A stretch of 64,000 nucleotides of DNA from assembly GCF_000816185.1 (NCBI RefSeq), contig NZ_CP007770.1, positions 744,001 through 808,000 on the forward strand. Direction: 5' to 3'. Positions 62,414 to 64,000 of this stretch are shown here, piece by piece. The notes below the pieces were generated by a model. That model saw nothing but the letters and a program-made list of their open reading frames with translations. It searched no databases and had not been told where the DNA came from. How positions within the stretch are numbered: position 1 is the first letter of the stretch; the number at the start of each line of letters is the position of its first letter. The position numbers and the translations under genes were made by a program. The DNA comes from Campylobacter insulaenigrae NCTC 12927. Lineage in GTDB: Bacteria; Campylobacterota; Campylobacteria; Campylobacterales; Campylobacteraceae.

Positions 62414-62450
62414 TTTTATACAAAATATAAGGCGTTAAAGTGCGTATTAG
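62414..62450 (-). promoter_or_regulatory. Putative late promoter, copy 4 (packaging module)
   Basis: The minus strand reads TAATACGCACTTTAACGCC, ten bases, TATAAAAT (62414-62421), about 22 nt before the terS start. It is the best match to the consensus of the four copies. Confidence 0.7.
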
Positions 62451-62519
62451 TTAATTAGATACTAAATATAAAGAAACATACAAAAGAAATTAAAACATAA
62501 GCCCCAATTATTCATATTT

Positions 62520-62612
62520 TAAGCTCAGTGTTTATTGGTTAATTAGTTAGTCAATTACGCACGCAATAAAAAAATAGCTCACATTTTTTCACGACTAACC
62601 GGTCGGTGACTA
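62520..62612. other. Candidate cos region
   Basis: Between terS and the HNH gene lies a sharply GC-richer tract ACTAACCGGTCGGTGACTAG (62593-62612) after AT-rich DNA with TTACGCACGC (62550-62559). HNH-terS-terL phages usually have their cos site here. The exact nick positions cannot be read from sequence alone. Confidence 0.4.
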
Positions 62613-62984
62613 GGACATCGGCTTTATAGAGATTTGGCCCCCTACCCCTTTTAATTCTTCTTTGGTTTTTTTATTGTGACAAGTCATACATAAACTTTGT
62701 AAATTTGTTACATTTAGTTTTTCTCCACCTTGTCTTATAGGGATAACATGATCAACAATCTTTGCAAATCTTCCACATTTAAAACAAAATGGATTATCAT
62801 TAATAAAACTAAAACGCAATCTCTTCCACTCTACACTATGATAAAAACTAGAGCTATCTCTATCTCTTTTGAAAGCATCATAGTGTTTATTTTGATTTCT
62901 AACGGTTGTTATCTTACACTCAGAACACTTACTCAAATGAGAGAGTATCTTCTTTCCACATTTGCAAAATTTATACGTATTCAT
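62610..62984 (-). CDS. HNH endonuclease
   Basis: A 124-residue HNH nuclease with zinc-binding cysteines at the N-terminus (CKCGKK, CSECK), the catalytic core VDHVIPIRQGGEKLNVTNLQSLCMTCHNKKT (about 80-110) and CxxC pairs. HNH proteins next to the terminase genes are needed with TerL for specific cos cutting in HK97-like phages. This fits the cos candidate at its 3' side. Confidence 0.88.
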   Translation of the reverse strand: MNTYKFCKCGKKILSHLSKCSECKITTVRNQNKHYDAFKRDRDSSSFYHSVEWKRLRFSFINDNPFCFKCGRFAKIVDHVIPIRQGGEKLNVTNLQSLCMTCHNKKTKEELKGVGGQISIKPMS

Positions 62985-62987
62985 CTT

Positions 62988-63260
62988 TTATAAAAAACCT
63001 ATTTCAGTTTTCTTTGTAAGCGATACTTTGAATTCATATTCAAAATCATCATAAGCCTTAATAGCATAACAACTATAGCCGGCTTCAATTATCTTCATAA
63101 ACCAATCAGGGAGTAAAATAAAGAAATTTCCACCAACTCTTTTAACTTTAAAACCACTTTTAATATCATTAACATTTCTATGAAAATTATCATATAATCC
63201 AAGATTATTGATGAAAATCTTTGCAGGTACAGCATTGTTAATTATTTCATTTTTAAACAT
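62988..63260 (-). CDS. Unknown prophage protein, 90 aa
   Basis: A 90-residue protein (VPAKIFINNLGLYDNFHRNVNDIKSGFKVKRVGGNFFILLPDWFMKIIEAGYSCYAIKAYDD), aromatic and compact, no signal or membrane helix. It is the first leftward gene at the right end, 3 nt before the HNH gene. Family not recognised. Confidence 0.6.
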   Translation of the reverse strand: MFKNEIINNAVPAKIFINNLGLYDNFHRNVNDIKSGFKVKRVGGNFFILLPDWFMKIIEAGYSCYAIKAYDDFEYEFKVSLTKKTEIGFL

Positions 63261-63465
63261 TTTTCTACTCTTATAAAATTAAAGCAAAAAAATAAGTGAA
63301 GTTCCTTATTTTGTATTTTATCATATTTTCACACAAAAATAAAAAATACATAAGTTTGGAATGTTATTTGCTCTTACTAAGATACCAAACAGCAAAAAGT
63401 ACTTATATCTTTTCTCCGCAATAAACAACCAAATAAAAGCTATTGTCCTTATTTAACACAGAGGT

Positions 63466-63544
63466 TTTAATCGGAGCATTAGCTAACGTCGTATTAATTT
63501 TAATCGGAAATATAAAAAATATACTAATATTGACTTTAATCGGA
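63466..63544. repeat. Three TTTAATCGGA iterons
   Basis: Identical decamers at 63466, 63499 and 63535, with start-to-start distances of 33 and 36 bp (about three turns each). They lie near attR in gene-free DNA. They may bind excisionase, integrase accessory proteins, or a replication initiator. Confidence 0.55.
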
Positions 63545-63586
63545 TTAAAAGAAACCATTGCTATACATATATTAAATTGTAAAGTA

Positions 63587-63608
63587 ATGGGTTAATTAGT
63601 GGGTTACT
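63587..63608. repeat. Arm-type integrase binding repeats, right end
   Basis: ATGGGTTAAT at 63587 and GTGGGTTACT at 63599 repeat the decamer seen three times next to attL. The second is an exact match to the copy at 25243. Confidence 0.6.
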
Positions 63609-63661
63609 AATAAAATAAAATATATTTAAAAATAGATATTAAATGAGATTTTTTAGTAGCT

Positions 63662-63704
63662 GACCTCGGGCACCATTTGTTTTTTACTCTCAAGTGTTAT
63701 TTTT
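63662..63704. repeat. attR, 43-bp direct repeat
   Basis: Identical to 25103-25145. It carries the last 14 bases of tRNA-Leu but not the rest of that gene, so it marks the right end of the prophage. Confidence 0.95.
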
Positions 63705-64000
63705 CAAATTATCAAGGAAGGAAAAATTGTTTTTATTGATGAATTAGATTCTTCAATAAGTACTTTGGCGCTAATACTTATATTTAACAATCTTATTAAT
63801 ACAGAGGAAAATCATAATGGACAATTAATTGTTTCATCTCATAATGTTTTATTATTTGATGTTAGTTTTTTAAATTCACAACAAATATTTTTAATTCAAA
63901 AAGATCAACACCTAGAGAGTAAGATAAGAACATATTATGATTACGATATTAGAAGCGAAAAGAAAAAAGCATATATTGATTATTTAAAAGGGCTTTATGA
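63705..64000 (+). pseudogene. C-terminal remnant of an AAA-family ATPase (continues past window)
   Basis: One open frame runs from inside attR to the window end: GKIVFIDELDSSISTLALIL, then NGQLIVSSHNVLLFDVSFLN. FIDELDSS is a Walker B followed by a D-loop-like stretch, and SSHNVLLFD matches the switch histidine of AAA_21/RloA-type ATPases linked to anti-phage loci. No Walker A, no ATG and no ribosome site precede it; the frame is closed by a TAG at 63657-63659. The 5' part is missing. It is the left end of DNA that flanked the tRNA before this prophage arrived. Confidence 0.7.

Larger units (their letters stand above)
63261..63661. other. Gene-free right arm of the prophage
   Basis: No credible gene. 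It is AT-rich and holds two sets of repeats described separately (TTTAATCGGA three times, arm-type GGGTTA sites twice), then attR. It is probably the recombination arm and a replication or regulatory region. Confidence 0.55.
25103..63704. mobile_element. Siphovirus-type prophage integrated in tRNA-Leu
   Basis: About 38.6 kb between two identical 43-bp repeats. It carries an integrase, an immunity region, terminase, portal, HK97-type capsid and protease, tail tube, tape measure, holin, endolysin and spanins. That is nearly a complete siphovirus set, although the integrase is frameshifted. Its position in a tRNA and the Dns-type nuclease recall the CJIE2/CJIE4 elements of C. jejuni RM1221. Rightward accessory genes interrupt the leftward structural genes at several points. 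Confidence 0.95.

Noticed and set aside
63657-63720. The ATPase frame at attR as a complete gene starting near the repeat
   Set aside because: No start codon, ribosome site or Walker A; a stop closes the frame just upstream.

Overview
The window is AT-rich DNA (low G+C, T/A-rich intergenic regions, AAGGA-type ribosome sites) from an epsilonproteobacterium, almost certainly a Campylobacter and probably of the C. lari group. The basis is the oorDABC cluster, the Cft-type ferritin, FlgL behind a sigma-54 promoter, the PhosR/PhosS pair beside pst, and a prophage rich in genes familiar from Campylobacter integrated elements. Species assignment is inference.

Chromosomal part (1-25116). At the left edge lie pstC (partial) and pstS, transcribed leftward and divergent from phosR-phosS; both sides share one pho box. 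A type IIG-like restriction-modification gene and a KAP-family P-loop NTPase follow, placed between phosS and the ferritin gene cft. As I recall, cft and pstS are direct neighbours in C. jejuni, so this is a candidate small defence insertion. Next come an S24-type regulator and a thioredoxin-like lipoprotein, then lpxD-ilvH-ilvI, oorDABC (2-oxoglutarate:acceptor oxidoreductase), an AsmA-like giant protein overlapping head-to-head with mltG, ftsK (no normal start codon where one is needed), flgL and a tRNA-Leu(CAA).

Prophage (25103-63704, about 38.6 kb). It sits in the 3' end of tRNA-Leu, bounded by an identical 43-bp direct repeat (attL/attR). It is a siphovirus-type element. From left to right: a frameshifted tyrosine integrase; an early leftward block with an excisionase-like HTH, a Rha-type regulator and many small unknown genes; an immunity region with a consensus early promoter; a rightward operon of CI-like repressor, secreted nuclease (Dns type), DprA-like protein and phosphoribosyltransferase; a lysis region (overlapping spanins, a strongly structured RNA candidate, M15 endolysin, holin); tail fibre genes; and a head block (closure, connector, capsid, protease). 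To the right of these lie the tape measure gene, tail chaperones with a -1 frameshift site, tail tube and portal. A rightward cargo cluster follows (KAP NTPase, S24 regulator, small genes, ankyrin-like protein). The right end holds a DNA adenine methylase, terminase large and small subunits, an HNH nuclease and attR. Beyond attR only the C-terminal part of an AAA ATPase remains.

How it works together. Four copies of a promoter-like element, each with two ACGC half-sites one helical turn apart and a -10 box at an identical distance, stand in front of terminase, portal, tail tube and capsid protease. They look like an undescribed late-gene regulon. In the lysogen the repressor probably drives co-expression of the nuclease, DprA-like and phosphoribosyltransferase genes, a lysogenic-conversion cassette aimed at foreign DNA and rival phages.
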